DNA from: AP-15 sp963747735
Lineage (GTDB): Bacteria > Pseudomonadota > Alphaproteobacteria > ATCC43930 > CGMCC-115725
Assembly: GCA_963747735.1 (NCBI GenBank)
Contig: CAVVGE010000016.1
Coordinates: 1-64,000, forward strand
Direction of reading: 5' to 3'
DNA: 64,000 nt
The position numbers and the translations under genes were made by a program. Positions 16,528-25,276 of this stretch are shown piece after piece. Position 1 is the stretch's first letter. Each line of letters opens with the position of its first letter. The notes beneath the pieces are model-generated. The model did not search any database. It was given only the letters and a program-made list of their open reading frames with translations, and was not told the DNA's origin.

Positions 16528-17515
16528 CGACGCCGCCTCCACCGATCTCGCTACCGAGGTCGAAGCTTTGGGCCGCAGCCTCGGTCTGGTTCGCGGCCGC
16601 ATAGGCGAGGTCATCTTCGGGCAGCGCGAGGTTGTCGAACAAGCCCTGATCGCCCTTTTGTGCGGCGGCCATGCGCTGCTGATCGGCGTGCCGGGCTTGG
16701 CCAAGACCCGGCTGGTCGAAACCCTGGGTGCCATCCTCGGTCTCGACGAAAAACGGATCCAGTGCACCCCCGATCTGATGCCGGCCGATATTCTCGGCTC
16801 GGAGGTGCTGGAGGAAAGCGAAACCGGGCGCCGCTCGTTCCGTTTTATCCAGGGGCCGGTGTTCTGCCAATTGCTGATGGCCGACGAGATCAACCGGGCG
16901 AGCCCGCGCACCCAATCGGCGCTGTTGCAGGCAATGCAGGAGGGCCGGGTGTCGATCGCCGGCCAATACCACGCGCTGCCGCGGCCGTTTCATGTGCTGG
17001 CGACGCAAAACCCGCTCGAGCAGGAAGGGACTTATCCGCTGCCCGAGGCGCAGCTCGACCGTTTCCTGCTGCAGATCGATGTCGATTACCCCGATCTCGA
17101 CGCCGAGCGCCAGATGCTGATCGCGACCACCGGGATTGTCGATGACCGGCCGCGGCCGGCGATGAACGTGGCCGAGGTGATTGCGGCACAGCGGTTGGTG
17201 CGGCGGTTGCCGATCGGTGAGAGCGTCGTCGAGGCGATCCTGTCGCTGGTGCGCTCGGCCCGGCCCGATACCGCGGCCGTGCCCGAGATGCGGCGCCTCG
17301 TCTCGTGGGGGCCGGGGCCGCGCGCGAGCCAGGCCTTGATGCTCGCCTGCCGGGCGCGGGCGTTGATCGAGGGCAGGTTCAGCCCGTCGCTCGACGATGT
17401 CGTGGCGCTGGCGCCGGCGGTGCTGCGTCACCGCATGGCGGTCAGCTTTGCCGGGCGCGCCGAGGGTGTCACGGTGGCGCGGATCATCGAGCAGATACTG
17501 GCGCCGTTCCGGTGA
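16511..17515 (+). CDS. MoxR-type AAA+ ATPase
   Basis: A 334-residue MoxR chaperone ATPase. Walker A is GVPGLAKT (about residues 59-66), Walker B is LLMADEINRASPRTQSALLQ with the arginine-rich segment after it, and sensor 1 sits in HVLATQNPLEQEGTYPLPEA. The C-terminal lid is helical. MoxR proteins remodel or load metal and partner proteins together with DUF58 and VWA proteins, which is exactly the downstream order here. TTG at 16511 is the only start that keeps the gene largely clear of DUF1285; aagga lies about ten bases upstream. The start is therefore uncertain. The stop overlaps the DUF58 start (GTGA). Confidence 0.93.
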   Translation: MSSLPIDAASTDLATEVEALGRSLGLVRGRIGEVIFGQREVVEQALIALLCGGHALLIGVPGLAKTRLVETLGAILGLDEKRIQCTPDLMPADILGSEVLEESETGRRSFRFIQGPVFCQLLMADEINRASPRTQSALLQAMQEGRVSIAGQYHALPRPFHVLATQNPLEQEGTYPLPEAQLDRFLLQIDVDYPDLDAERQMLIATTGIVDDRPRPAMNVAEVIAAQRLVRRLPIGESVVEAILSLVRSARPDTAAVPEMRRLVSWGPGPRASQALMLACRARALIEGRFSPSLDDVVALAPAVLRHRMAVSFAGRAEGVTVARIIEQILAPFR

Positions 17516-18453
17516 TTTCCACCGCGTCCGAGTTGCGCGCGTCGCTGTTGCCGCGCCGGCGGGCGCCAACCGCGGCGTTGCGCGACCGCGCCGAGGAGGT
17601 CGCTGCCCGTCTGCCGCCGCTCTTGATCGCCGCCGAGCGGGTGGCTGCGACCGTTGCGCAGGGCGTGCACGGGCGGCGCCGGGTCGGTCAGGGTGAAACC
17701 TTCTGGCAATTCCGCCAGTATCAGGCGGGCGACCCCGCCGCCGCGATCGACTGGCGCGAGAGCGCCAAATCGCAACGACTTTATGTGCGCGAAACCGAAT
17801 GGGAGGCCGCGCAAAGCGTGTGGTTGTGGCGCGATGCATCGGCCTCGATGGATTATAGCTCGGCCGATTATGTGGCCGACGCGGCTTGGCCGAAAAAGCG
17901 CGATCGCGCCGAATTGCTGCTCGCCGCATTGGCGAGCCTCTTGGTGCGCGGCGGCGAGCGGTTGAGCCTGCTCGGCAGCGGCGTTGCGCCGATGAGCGGG
18001 CGGCTCGCCTTGTCGCGGATCGCCGAGCTGATCGGCCGCGACCCTACCGACGCGCCGAGCCTGCCGCCCTTCGCGGCCTTGCCGCGGGCGGCCCAGCTGG
18101 TGCTGATCGGAGACTTTCTGTCGCCGCTCGACGAGGTCAACGCGCTGCTCACGCGCTTTGCCGCGAACGGGCTCAAGGGCCATCTCTTGCAGATCGTCGA
18201 TCCTGCCGAGGAGGACCTGCCCTTTGCCGGCCGGGTCCGCTTCGCCGGCGTCGAGGAGCGCGACGAGCTTGTCGTCAGCCGCGTCGAAGGCATCCGCGGC
18301 GACTATGCCGAGCGCTTTCGCCGGCACCGCGACGGCCTTGCCGCGACCGCCGCTCCGCTCGGCTGGACCTTCGGCTCGCACCGCACCGACCGGCCGCCCG
18401 AATTGGCGCTCCTCGCGCTCTACAGCGCCCTGTCGGCCGACCGCCACCGGTAG
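17512..18453 (+). CDS. DUF58 domain protein
   Basis: A 313-residue DUF58 protein. The family motif lies at VHGRRRVGQGETFWQFRQYQ followed by AGDPAAAIDWRESAKSQRLY and VRETEWE. It is followed by a VWA-like region (SVWLWRDASASMDY, a D-x-S-x-S metal site: D-A-S-A-S). DUF58 proteins pair with MoxR ATPases in assembly or stress-related complexes of unclear substrate. GTG at 17512 overlaps the MoxR stop. A C-terminal Rossmann-like segment (AQLVLIGDFLSPLDEVNALL) completes the VWA fold. No membrane helices are seen, unlike many DUF58 proteins. The next gene is separated by 317 bases holding a large palindrome. Confidence 0.9.
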   Translation: MISTASELRASLLPRRRAPTAALRDRAEEVAARLPPLLIAAERVAATVAQGVHGRRRVGQGETFWQFRQYQAGDPAAAIDWRESAKSQRLYVRETEWEAAQSVWLWRDASASMDYSSADYVADAAWPKKRDRAELLLAALASLLVRGGERLSLLGSGVAPMSGRLALSRIAELIGRDPTDAPSLPPFAALPRAAQLVLIGDFLSPLDEVNALLTRFAANGLKGHLLQIVDPAEEDLPFAGRVRFAGVEERDELVVSRVEGIRGDYAERFRRHRDGLAATAAPLGWTFGSHRTDRPPELALLALYSALSADRHR

Positions 18454-18518
18454 CGCCAGGCCCGATCCGTGCAAAACGTTCGGAATATGTGCGAGCCCGC
18501 AGACCACGCCGCTGTCAG

Positions 18519-18692
18519 CCTCTCCCCCGGCCGGCGCTACGGCATGCACACATCTCGCGCCGCGCCTTGCGCCTCTCCGCCCGCCTGCGGTGCGACACAC
18601 CTCGCCCCGACCCTCTCCGCCCCCAAGGGCGGAGAGGGGGATATTCGGGCTTTGAGATCTGTGCATGCCCTAGCCGGCCGGCGGGGGAAAGG
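18519..18692. repeat. MITE-like imperfect palindrome between DUF58 and DUF4159 genes
   Basis: This element lies within the 317-base gap 18454-18770. Its outer arms are 18519-18556 and 18654-18692; read on opposite strands they match over about 38 bases with few mismatches (shared blocks include tcccccg, ggccggc, gcatgcaca and atctc). Inside is a perfect 12-base stem, ccctctccgccc/gggcggagaggg (18611-18622 and 18627-18638), with loop ccaa. There is no open frame of note inside. The nested inverted repeats and compact size suggest a small non-autonomous mobile or REP/MITE-type repeat, or a strong RNA hairpin that could attenuate the operon. No target-site duplication is evident. The rest of the gap shows no gene. 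Confidence 0.65.
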
Positions 18693-18770
18693 GCGATTTC
18701 GCGGTGGCTCGGCGACTGGCGGATCAACCGTTCATGACCGGCGCTCGGCGGGGCGAAAACAGGGCGGCCG

Positions 18771-21473
18771 ATGCTGAGCTTCGGCAGCTTCGCCTTTGCC
18801 GCGCCGTGGTTGTTGGCCGCGCTCGCGGCACTGCCGATCATCTGGTGGCTGCTGCGAGTGACGCCGCCGGCGCCGCGCCGGATCCCGTTCCCGGCGGTCC
18901 GGCTCCTTTTGGGATTGGCGCCGCGCGAAGAAACGCCGGCGCGAACGCCGCTGTGGCTGATCCTGCTGCGGATCACCCTGGCGGCGCTGGTCATCGTCGC
19001 GTTGGCGCATCCGCTGCTCAACCCGCAGCGGCGCCTCGCCGGGACCGGCCCCTTCCTGCTGGTCGTCGATGACGGCTGGGCGGCGGCGGCCGATTGGCCC
19101 GCCCGCCGGGCCGCGCTCGACCAGGTTTTGGCCGAAGCCGAGCGCGAGCAGCGCCAAGTCGTGCTGGTCGCGACCGCGGCCGCATCGACGCCGCCGCCGC
19201 TCGCACCGATGCGCGCCGCCGATGCCCGCGCCGCGGTCAAGGCGATGCTGCCAAAGCCCTGGCCGGTCGATCGCCGGGCTGCGCTCGAGCGGATCGACGC
19301 ATTGTCGCTGCCGGGCTCGCCGTCATCGGTCTGGCTCAGCGACGGCCTCGCCGACAACGGCAGCGCCGCGCTCGGCCAGGGCCTCGCCGAGCGCGGCGAG
19401 CTGCGCTATCTGACCGCCGCACCCACCGACCGGCCGCTGCTCCTCGTCGCCGGCGAGCCGCAGGCGCGCGACCTCGCCGTGTCGTTGCGCTCGCTGCCGA
19501 CGACCGAGCCGCGCCGCTACGAAGTGCGCGCCAGCGGCGAGGACGGCCGATTGCTGACGCGCCGCGCGGTGACCCTGGAGCCCGGCGCCGGCACCGCCGC
19601 GGTGCTGCTGCCGATGCCGAACGAGCTCAGAAACCGGGTGACCCGGATGGAAGTGGAAAACCAGCAATCCGCCGGCGCGGTGCTGCTGGTCGACGAGCAT
19701 TGGCGCCGCCGCCCGGTCGCGATCGCCACCGGACCCGACCGTGCCGGCGAGCCGCTCCTCAGCGAGAATTACTATCTCGAACGGGCGCTGGCGCCATTTT
19801 CCGAGATCAGCCGCGGCCGGGTGCCGGATTTGCTAAAGCGCCGGCCGGCGGTGCTGGTCTTTTCCGATGCGGGCCCGGATTCGCCGACCGAAGCCCAGGC
19901 GATCGGCAAATGGGTCGAAGATGGCGGGCTTTTGCTGCGCTTTGCCGGGCCGCACCTCGCCGAAGAAAGCGACGATTTGCTGCCGGTCCGGCTGCGCCGC
20001 GGCGGCCGCACGATCGGCGGGGCACTCTCCTGGGAGCGGCCGGCGCGGCTCGCCCCCTTTGCCCCCGACAGCCCGTTTGCCGGGCTCGCGATCCCGAAGG
20101 ATGTCACCGTCTCGCGCCAGGTGCTCGCCGAGCCGACGCTCGATCTCGCGGCCAAGACCTGGGCGCGGCTCGCCGACGGCACCCCGCTCGTCACCGCCGA
20201 AAAGCGCGGGCGCGGCCGGATCGTGCTGGTCCATACGACGGCGAATGCAAGCTGGTCGAACCTCGCCCTCTCCGGGCTCTTTGTCGAGATGCTGCGGCGG
20301 ATCGTGGCGACGAGCCGGGGTGTGGCCGCCGCCGGCGAAGCGGCGCTGCCGCCGCTCGAAACGCTCGACGGGTTCGGGCAATTGGGGGCGGCGCCACCCA
20401 GTGCGCGCGCGATTTCGGCGGCGGAGATTGCTCATGCCGCGGTCTCGCCGGCTCATCCGCCGGGTTTTTACGGCACCGCCGACGCCCGGCGCGCGCTGAA
20501 CCTCGCGGCCGGCGGCGCCGGTCTGAAGCCGATCGAGGACCTGCCCGCGGGCACGGTGAAAGCATCGTTCGGACACAGCCAGGAGGTCGATCTGCGCCCG
20601 CCGCTGTTGACCGCGGCGCTGCTGCTGGCGCTCGCCGATCTGCTGATCGGGTTTGGCTTGCGCGGCCTCTTCCGGCGGCGCCCGGCCCGGCTCGCCGCGA
20701 TCCTGCTGCTCGCAGCGCTCGGATTTTCGGGTGCGGCGCGCGCCGACGACGCCTTTGTCGTGCGGGCGACCTCCGAGCTGCGGCTGGCTTATGTGCGCAC
20801 CGGCAACGAGGCGGTCGATGCGACGAGCCGGGCCGGGCTCGTCGGCCTCAGCGACATCTTGAACCGGCGCACCGCGGTCGAAACCGGCGATCCGATCGCA
20901 ATCGACCTCGAAGCCGACGAGCTGATTTTCTTCCCGTTGCTCTACTGGCCGGTGGTGGCGGACCAGCCGCGGCTATCGCCCGCTGCGGTCGAGCGGGTCA
21001 ACCGCTATATCGACACCGGCGGGACGATCCTGTTCGATACGCGCGACGGCGACGAGCAGACGCCGGGCCCCTATGGCGGCGGCGCAGTGGCGGCGCAGCG
21101 GCTGCGCCGGCTCGTGGACGGCGTCAAGATGCCGCCGCTGGTGCCGATCGCGCCCGACCATGTGCTGACCAAGTCGTTCTACCTGCTGCACGAGTTTCCC
21201 GGCCGCTGGAATGTCGGCACCTTGTGGGTCGAGCCGGTCGAGGACCGGGTCAATGACGGGGTGTCGAGCGTCATTGTCGGCGCCAACGATTGGGCCGGCG
21301 CCTGGGCCGTCGATCGTGAGGGGCGGCCGGAATATGCCGTGGTGCCGGGCGGCGAGGCGCAGCGCGAGATGGCGCTGCGCTTTGGCATCAACCTCGTCAT
21401 GTACGTGCTGACCGGCAACTACAAATCGGATCAGGTGCACGTGCCGGCGATCCTGGAGCGGCTCGGCCAGTGA
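18771..21473 (+). CDS. BatA/DUF4159 domain membrane protein
   Basis: A 900-residue membrane protein. The N-terminal BatA domain has two helices (residues 7-28 and about 60-78) around the P-rich loop VTPPAPRRIPFPAVRLLLGL. A long extracytoplasmic region with GATase-like strands follows (PAVLVFSDAGPDS, GGLLLRFAGPHLAE). Further hydrophobic helices lie near residues 605-660. The C-terminal DUF4159 domain starts around ADDAFVVRATSELRLAYVRT and contains INRYIDTGGTILFDTRDGD-like strands (VNRYIDTGGTILFDTRDGDE) and FYLLHEFPGRW. DUF4159 is a degenerate class-I amidotransferase-like fold; function is unknown. It follows MoxR and DUF58 and overlaps the next gene (GTGA), forming the standard alphaproteobacterial MoxR-DUF58-DUF4159 operon. 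Confidence 0.9.
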   Translation: MLSFGSFAFAAPWLLAALAALPIIWWLLRVTPPAPRRIPFPAVRLLLGLAPREETPARTPLWLILLRITLAALVIVALAHPLLNPQRRLAGTGPFLLVVDDGWAAAADWPARRAALDQVLAEAEREQRQVVLVATAAASTPPPLAPMRAADARAAVKAMLPKPWPVDRRAALERIDALSLPGSPSSVWLSDGLADNGSAALGQGLAERGELRYLTAAPTDRPLLLVAGEPQARDLAVSLRSLPTTEPRRYEVRASGEDGRLLTRRAVTLEPGAGTAAVLLPMPNELRNRVTRMEVENQQSAGAVLLVDEHWRRRPVAIATGPDRAGEPLLSENYYLERALAPFSEISRGRVPDLLKRRPAVLVFSDAGPDSPTEAQAIGKWVEDGGLLLRFAGPHLAEESDDLLPVRLRRGGRTIGGALSWERPARLAPFAPDSPFAGLAIPKDVTVSRQVLAEPTLDLAAKTWARLADGTPLVTAEKRGRGRIVLVHTTANASWSNLALSGLFVEMLRRIVATSRGVAAAGEAALPPLETLDGFGQLGAAPPSARAISAAEIAHAAVSPAHPPGFYGTADARRALNLAAGGAGLKPIEDLPAGTVKASFGHSQEVDLRPPLLTAALLLALADLLIGFGLRGLFRRRPARLAAILLLAALGFSGAARADDAFVVRATSELRLAYVRTGNEAVDATSRAGLVGLSDILNRRTAVETGDPIAIDLEADELIFFPLLYWPVVADQPRLSPAAVERVNRYIDTGGTILFDTRDGDEQTPGPYGGGAVAAQRLRRLVDGVKMPPLVPIAPDHVLTKSFYLLHEFPGRWNVGTLWVEPVEDRVNDGVSSVIVGANDWAGAWAVDREGRPEYAVVPGGEAQREMALRFGINLVMYVLTGNYKSDQVHVPAILERLGQ

Positions 21474-23566
21474 CCGGCAGCGGCTATGTGCTGGCGACCG
21501 CGCCGTTGCTGCCGTGGCCGGCGATCGGGCTGCTGGCCGCAGCCTGCGCGCTCGGCCTCGGCTTCGGCGTTTGGCGGCGCGCCCGCGGCGTGGCGTTGCG
21601 GGCGGCGGCGATGGCGCTCCTGATCGCCGCCCTCGTCAACCCGTCGCTGGTGGTCGAGCGCCGCTCGCCGCAGCGTGACGTCGCCGTCGTTGTCGTCGAT
21701 GATTCGCCGAGCCAGGGGATCGGCAACCGCCGGCAAGCGACCGAGACTGCGCTCAAGACCTTGCAGGAACGCTTGTCGCACGAGCAAAACCTCGACGTCC
21801 GGGTGGTCCGGTCGAGCAACCGGCCGGACGACAGCGGCGGGACCCGGCTGTTTGCCGCGCTCGACCGGGCGATGTCCGACGTGCCCCGGCGCCGTCTCGC
21901 CGGGATCGTCATGATCACCGACGGCGAGGTGCACGATGTGCCGCCGGGCGACGCCAAGACGCTGGCGGCAAAGATCGGCGCGCCGCTCCATGTCCTCTTA
22001 TCCGGCCAGCCCGGTGAAGGCGATCGCCGGCTGGTCGTCGGTCAGGCGCCGAGCTTTGGCCTCGTTGGCAAGGACCTGACCCTGACCGTCCGGGTCGAGG
22101 ACCTGCCCGAAAGCGCCGCCGACAACAATGGCGCAGAGGCCGGGATCAGCTGGAGCAAGGATGGCGGGCCGGCGCATCGGATGATGGTCCCGGTCGGCCG
22201 CGATGCCCGGCTCACGATCCCGATCGACCATGGCGGCGCCAATGTCGTCCAGATCGAGACCCCGCCGGGTCCGCACGAATTGACCCTGGCCAACAATCGC
22301 GCCGTCGTCGTCGTCAACGGCGTGCGCGACCGGCTGCGCGTGCTCTTGGTCTCGGGCGAGCCGCATGCCGGCGAACGGGTCTGGCGCAACATCCTCAAAT
22401 CCGACCCGTCGGTCGATCTCGTCCATTTCACGATCCTGCGCCCGCCGGAAAAGCAGGACGGCACGCCGATCCGCGAATTGTCGCTGATCGCCTTCCCGAT
22501 CCGCGAGCTGTTCGACACCAAGCTCGAAGATTTCGACCTGATCATCTTCGACCGCTACACCCGGCGCGGTGTGATCCCGGCGACCTATCTAGAGAACGTC
22601 GTGCGCTATGTCAGGAACGGCGGCGCTTTTCTCGAAGCCTCCGGCCCGAATTACGGCACGCCGCTGAGCCTTGCCCGCACCCCGCTCGGCGCAATCCTGC
22701 CGGCCGAGCCCACCGGCAATGTCTACGAGGAAGGGTTCAAGCCGGAATTGACCGCGCTCGGCCGCCGCCATCCGGTGACCGAGGGGCTGCCCGAGGCCGG
22801 GCCGGCCGGTGGCGAGCCGCAATGGGGCCGCTGGTTCCGCCAGGTCGAGGCCAAGGTCCATCATGGCACGACGGTGATGACCGGCGACCGCGGCGACCCG
22901 CTCCTCGTCCTCGACCGGGTCGGCAAGGGGCGGGTGGCGCAGCTGCTCTCCGACCAGATGTGGTTTTGGGCGCGCGGCTTCGAAGGTGGCGGGCCGCAGG
23001 CCGAGCTGCTGCGCCGGCTCGCCTATTGGCTGATGAAGGAGCCGGACCTCGAAGAAAACGATCTGCGCGCCACAGTCGATGACGGCCGGCTCGTCGTCAC
23101 CCGGCAATCGCTCGACCCGGACAGCACGCCCGTCACCGTGACCGCACCCGACGGACACAAGGAAAGTCTGACCCTGACCCCGGAGCAGGGCGGGCGCAGC
23201 AGCGGGTCGCTGCGCATCGACGGATTGGGGCTCTACCGGGTCAGCGACGGCAAGCACACGGCCTTGGCTGCGGCCGGGCCGCTCAACCCGATCGAATTCG
23301 CCGATGTCCGCACCACGCCGGAAAAGCTGGCGCCGGTTGCCGCCGCGACGGGGGGCGGGGTCTTTTGGGCCGGTTCCGGCAGCGTTCCCGCAATCCGCCG
23401 GGTGGCGCCCGACCGGTCGGCAGCCGGGCACAACTGGATGGGCTTTCGCGAGAACGGCGACTATACCGTGACCGGGTTCAGCGAGATGCCGCTGCTGCCG
23501 GCGATCGCCGCGTTGCTGCTGATCGTCGGCGGCCTGATCGCGGCGTGGCGGCGCGAGGGGAACTGA
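21470..23566 (+). CDS. large membrane protein with VWA-like and glutamine-amidotransferase-like regions
   Basis: A 698-residue protein that closes the MoxR operon. Helices near residues 14-34 and 43-60 anchor it. A VWA-like strand follows (VAVVVVDDSPSQGIGNRRQA), with RLAGIVMITDGEVHDVPP at the metal-site position. The middle contains GATase-like strands (RLRVLLVSGEPHAGERVWRN, then RNGGAFLEASGPNYGT). The last helix (PAIAALLLIVGGLIAAWRRE) lies just before the C-terminus. The family is normally annotated as a membrane protein or putative glutamine amidotransferase; the catalytic Cys-His pair is not recognisable, so enzymatic activity is doubtful. GTG at 21470 overlaps the DUF4159 stop. It probably forms an envelope complex with its neighbours. 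Confidence 0.85.
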   Translation: MTGSGYVLATAPLLPWPAIGLLAAACALGLGFGVWRRARGVALRAAAMALLIAALVNPSLVVERRSPQRDVAVVVVDDSPSQGIGNRRQATETALKTLQERLSHEQNLDVRVVRSSNRPDDSGGTRLFAALDRAMSDVPRRRLAGIVMITDGEVHDVPPGDAKTLAAKIGAPLHVLLSGQPGEGDRRLVVGQAPSFGLVGKDLTLTVRVEDLPESAADNNGAEAGISWSKDGGPAHRMMVPVGRDARLTIPIDHGGANVVQIETPPGPHELTLANNRAVVVVNGVRDRLRVLLVSGEPHAGERVWRNILKSDPSVDLVHFTILRPPEKQDGTPIRELSLIAFPIRELFDTKLEDFDLIIFDRYTRRGVIPATYLENVVRYVRNGGAFLEASGPNYGTPLSLARTPLGAILPAEPTGNVYEEGFKPELTALGRRHPVTEGLPEAGPAGGEPQWGRWFRQVEAKVHHGTTVMTGDRGDPLLVLDRVGKGRVAQLLSDQMWFWARGFEGGGPQAELLRRLAYWLMKEPDLEENDLRATVDDGRLVVTRQSLDPDSTPVTVTAPDGHKESLTLTPEQGGRSSGSLRIDGLGLYRVSDGKHTALAAAGPLNPIEFADVRTTPEKLAPVAAATGGGVFWAGSGSVPAIRRVAPDRSAAGHNWMGFRENGDYTVTGFSEMPLLPAIAALLLIVGGLIAAWRREGN

Positions 23567-23600
23567 GCCCGCGGGGCTTCGCCATGCTGGATGATGGGGC

Positions 23601-24290
23601 GTGCTGAGAGGCGATTTTCTGACCCCGCTGCATCCGGACGGCCTCAAATTCGTCGTGCCCGCGGCGGTCGTCACGGTGCTGCTGCTTGCGCTGTGGTCGC
23701 CGATCGGCTGGATCGCGCTGATCCTCACGCTGTGGCTCGGCTATTTCTTTCGCGACCCGTGGCGGGTGACGCCGGACCGCGCCGGATTGCTGGTCAGCCC
23801 GGCCGACGGGGTCGTTGTCTCGATCGCCGCTGCCGCACCCCCTGCCGAGCTTGCGATGGGCGAGGCGGCATTTGTCAGGATCGGGATTTTCCTCGATCTT
23901 TTTTCGGTCCATGTGACCCGCGCCCCGATCGGCGGGCGGGTCGCGGCGCTGCGCTACACCAAAGGCCGGTTTGTCGATGCGAGCCGGGAAGAGGCGAGCC
24001 TCAACAACGAGCGGATGGCGATCCGCCTCGCTCCCGCGGACGGGCCCGAGATCGCGTTTGTGCAGATCGCCGGCCTCGTCGCCCGGCGCATCGTCTGCGA
24101 TCTCTATGACGGCCAGCAGGTTGCGACCGGGCAGCGGATGGGCATCATCCGCTTCGGCTCGCGCGTCGATGTCTATGTTCCGCCGCCTTATGTGCCGCTG
24201 GTGATCGCCGGACAGCGCATGGTGGGCGGCGAGACCGTGCTCGCCGACCGTCTGGCGCAGGAGCCGGCGCGTCAGGGGATCGCGCAATGA
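23601..24290 (+). CDS. psd: phosphatidylserine decarboxylase proenzyme
   Basis: A 229-residue short-form (PSD-A) phosphatidylserine decarboxylase, which makes phosphatidylethanolamine at the inner membrane. N-terminal hydrophobic segments (residues 18-48) anchor it. D69 in SPADG and H104 in FSVHVTRAP are the expected catalytic pair. Self-cleavage to the pyruvoyl enzyme would occur at G186-S187 in RFGSRVD; this form of the GS motif is usual for the short class. GTG at 23601 starts 34 bases after the preceding stop. The stop overlaps the pssA start (ATGA), so the two consecutive steps of PE synthesis are translationally coupled. Confidence 0.95.
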   Translation: MLRGDFLTPLHPDGLKFVVPAAVVTVLLLALWSPIGWIALILTLWLGYFFRDPWRVTPDRAGLLVSPADGVVVSIAAAAPPAELAMGEAAFVRIGIFLDLFSVHVTRAPIGGRVAALRYTKGRFVDASREEASLNNERMAIRLAPADGPEIAFVQIAGLVARRIVCDLYDGQQVATGQRMGIIRFGSRVDVYVPPPYVPLVIAGQRMVGGETVLADRLAQEPARQGIAQ

Positions 24291-25192
24291 GAAGCCGCGG
24301 GTCGAGAATGCGCCGGCCGCGGGTGCGGGTGCGCCGGCTGTCCCCGCTCTCGGTCAACCGCATGGTGCCGAACGTTCTGACCCTCCTGGCATTGTGCGCC
24401 GGGATGACGGCGATCCGCTTTGCGACGCACGCGAATTTCGAGCGCGCGGTGTTCGCGATTATCGTCGCCGGCGTCTTCGACGGACTCGACGGGCGCATCG
24501 CTCGCTTGCTCAAATCGACCTCGAGCTTTGGCGCCGAGCTCGACAGCCTGTCGGATTTCGTCAGCTTCGGGGTAGCCCCGGCCGCTGTCCTTTATCTGTG
24601 GACATTGTCCGGACTGCACTCTCTCGGCTGGGCGATAGTCCTCTTTTTCGCGGTCTGCTGCGCGCTTCGCCTGGCGCGGTTCAATACCCAGCTGGGCGCC
24701 GACCAGCCGCCCTACGCGGCCCCGTTCTTTACCGGGGTGCCGGCCCCGGCCGGAGCCGGGCTCGTCATGGTGCCGATGTTTTTGAGCTTCGAATGGGGCG
24801 ATTGGCTGTTCCGCTCGCCCTATCTGAGCGCCGTCATCGTCACTGGCGTGGCGCTGCTGATGGTGAGCCGGGTCCCGACCGTATCGCTGAAGCGGATCCG
24901 CGTCCCCCATCATCTGGTGGTTCCGACCTTGCTCGGGATCGGCGTGCTGACCGCCTTTTTTACGAGCGCGCCTTGGCCTACCTTGACCGTCGTCGGCATC
25001 GTCTATATCGGCTCGATCCCGGCGACGATCCACGCCTACTGGCGTCTGCGCCGCGCCGCCGAGACACAGCGCAACGAGACCCCGCTGCCGCCGACCCCGA
25101 GCCTGGCGCCTCCGGACCCGGCCCACCCGCTGGCGCAAGGGGCGCCGGGTCCGACGCCGCCCTTGGACGGCTCGGACCGCTACAATCATTAG
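24287..25192 (+). CDS. pssA: CDP-diacylglycerol--serine O-phosphatidyltransferase
   Basis: A 301-residue integral membrane enzyme that makes phosphatidylserine from CDP-diacylglycerol and serine. The CDP-alcohol phosphotransferase motif D-G-x2-A-R-x8-G-x3-D-x3-D is complete at residues 68-90 (D68, G69, A72, R73, G82, D86, D90), preceded by D65. About seven or eight hydrophobic helices follow, and the Arg-rich N-terminus (residues 1-20) precedes the first helix. The last ~40 residues are Pro-rich (PPTPSLAPPDPAHP). It is coupled to psd by an ATGA overlap. The N-terminal extension and Pro-rich tail are longer than in minimal family members. Confidence 0.95.
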   Translation: MRSRGSRMRRPRVRVRRLSPLSVNRMVPNVLTLLALCAGMTAIRFATHANFERAVFAIIVAGVFDGLDGRIARLLKSTSSFGAELDSLSDFVSFGVAPAAVLYLWTLSGLHSLGWAIVLFFAVCCALRLARFNTQLGADQPPYAAPFFTGVPAPAGAGLVMVPMFLSFEWGDWLFRSPYLSAVIVTGVALLMVSRVPTVSLKRIRVPHHLVVPTLLGIGVLTAFFTSAPWPTLTVVGIVYIGSIPATIHAYWRLRRAAETQRNETPLPPTPSLAPPDPAHPLAQGAPGPTPPLDGSDRYNH

Positions 25193-25276
25193 AGGTAATG
25201 ATCATCGTTAATTCTATTTTAGAGAGATCATGTCCGACTCCCAATTCGATAGCGGTTCGCAGCGGGAGGAAAATTT

